A DNA stretch of 64,000 nucleotides. Origin: Talpa occidentalis (lineage: Eukaryota > Chordata > Mammalia > Eulipotyphla > Talpidae). Below the pieces are notes generated by a model. That model was not told where the DNA came from. It was given only the letters and a program-made list of their open reading frames with translations, and ran no database searches. The position numbers were made by a program, and so were the translations under genes. Positions 63,866 to 64,000 of this stretch are shown here, one piece after another. The first letter of the stretch is position 1. Every line of letters begins with the position of its first letter. Location of the stretch: the NCBI RefSeq assembly GCF_014898055.3, contig NW_023605194.1:101625258-101689257 (forward strand), in the 5' to 3' direction.

Positions 63866-64000
63866 ATTATACCACACTGTTCTTACCCTTTCTCTTGCTT
63901 TGTTCTATAGCCCTTTTTCATCTATGGAAACATAAATTCTAGTCTTTGGTAGCTTGACACTTATGAGGACTTTTCCCAGACCTCCTCTGAACACTGCAGT

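Larger units (their letters stand above)
61366..64000 (-). other. RAPGEF2: RAPGEF2 intron (5' part missing)
   Basis: This intron lies above exon 61290-61365. Most of 61640-62790 is an L1 3' end and a probable MIR sits near 63765-63865. The preceding RAPGEF2 exon, expected to end in residues like MFLPRSS, is not seen up to 64000. Confidence 0.85.

Noticed and set aside
1..64000. CRISPR arrays, operons, phage, integrons or other prokaryotic systems
   Set aside because: Spliced mammalian exons, L1/L2/MIR repeats and low gene density show a mammalian nuclear locus; no regularly spaced repeat array is present.

Overview
The window is mammalian nuclear DNA lying entirely inside one gene on the minus strand: RAPGEF2 (PDZ-GEF1/RA-GEF-1), a guanine-nucleotide exchange factor for the small GTPases Rap1 and Rap2. 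Six coding exons were recovered by reading the minus strand and checking splice sites and phases. In transcription order (high to low coordinates) they are 61290-61365, 59303-59470, an 18-nt microexon at 57023-57040, an alternative first coding exon at 36094-36153, 5057-5188 and 1815-1992. Long transcripts from a promoter beyond position 64000 would join 61290-61365 / 59303-59470 / (microexon) / 5057-5188 / 1815-1992. Short transcripts would begin at an internal promoter just above 36153, join directly to 5057-5188, and use a different 20-residue N-terminus. Every internal junction up to 1815-1992 is phase 0, so both paths read in the same frame. The rest of the gene lies outside the window.

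Everything else is intron. It is AT-rich and carries the usual placental set of decayed L1, L2 and MIR copies. On top of these lie 15 copies of a much younger tRNA-derived SINE with a GGGCCTCCCTGGTGGCGCA-type head, pol III A and B boxes and a CATAAATAAATC/poly-A tail. Several have perfect 12-15 bp target-site duplications. The head resembles the tRNA-Glu-derived SINE heads of laurasiatherian mammals, but the body is not one I can name. A laurasiatherian such as a bat is plausible; I cannot fix the species from this window. The SINEs are uneven: six lie in 42.3-46.4 kb, while 16.1-31.1 kb and 54.8-64 kb have none.

Layout: 1-1814 intron with an L1 end and a SINE; 1815-1992 exon; 1993-5056 intron; 5057-5188 exon; 5189-36093 large intron with SINEs, L2 and MIR; 36094-36153 alternative first exon with a CpG-poor candidate promoter above it (TATA-like box, RFX-type X-box); 36154-57022 intron with L2, L1, the SINE cluster and a small retroposed mRNA 3' end; 57023-57040 microexon; 59303-59470 and 61290-61365 exons; 61640-62790 L1 remnant; intron to 64000.

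No new biological system was found. The points most worth following are the microexon, the internal promoter region, inverted and nested SINEs, a 40-bp perfect palindrome, the poly-A retro-insertion at 50.4 kb and an intronic 24-mer that nearly repeats part of a coding exon.
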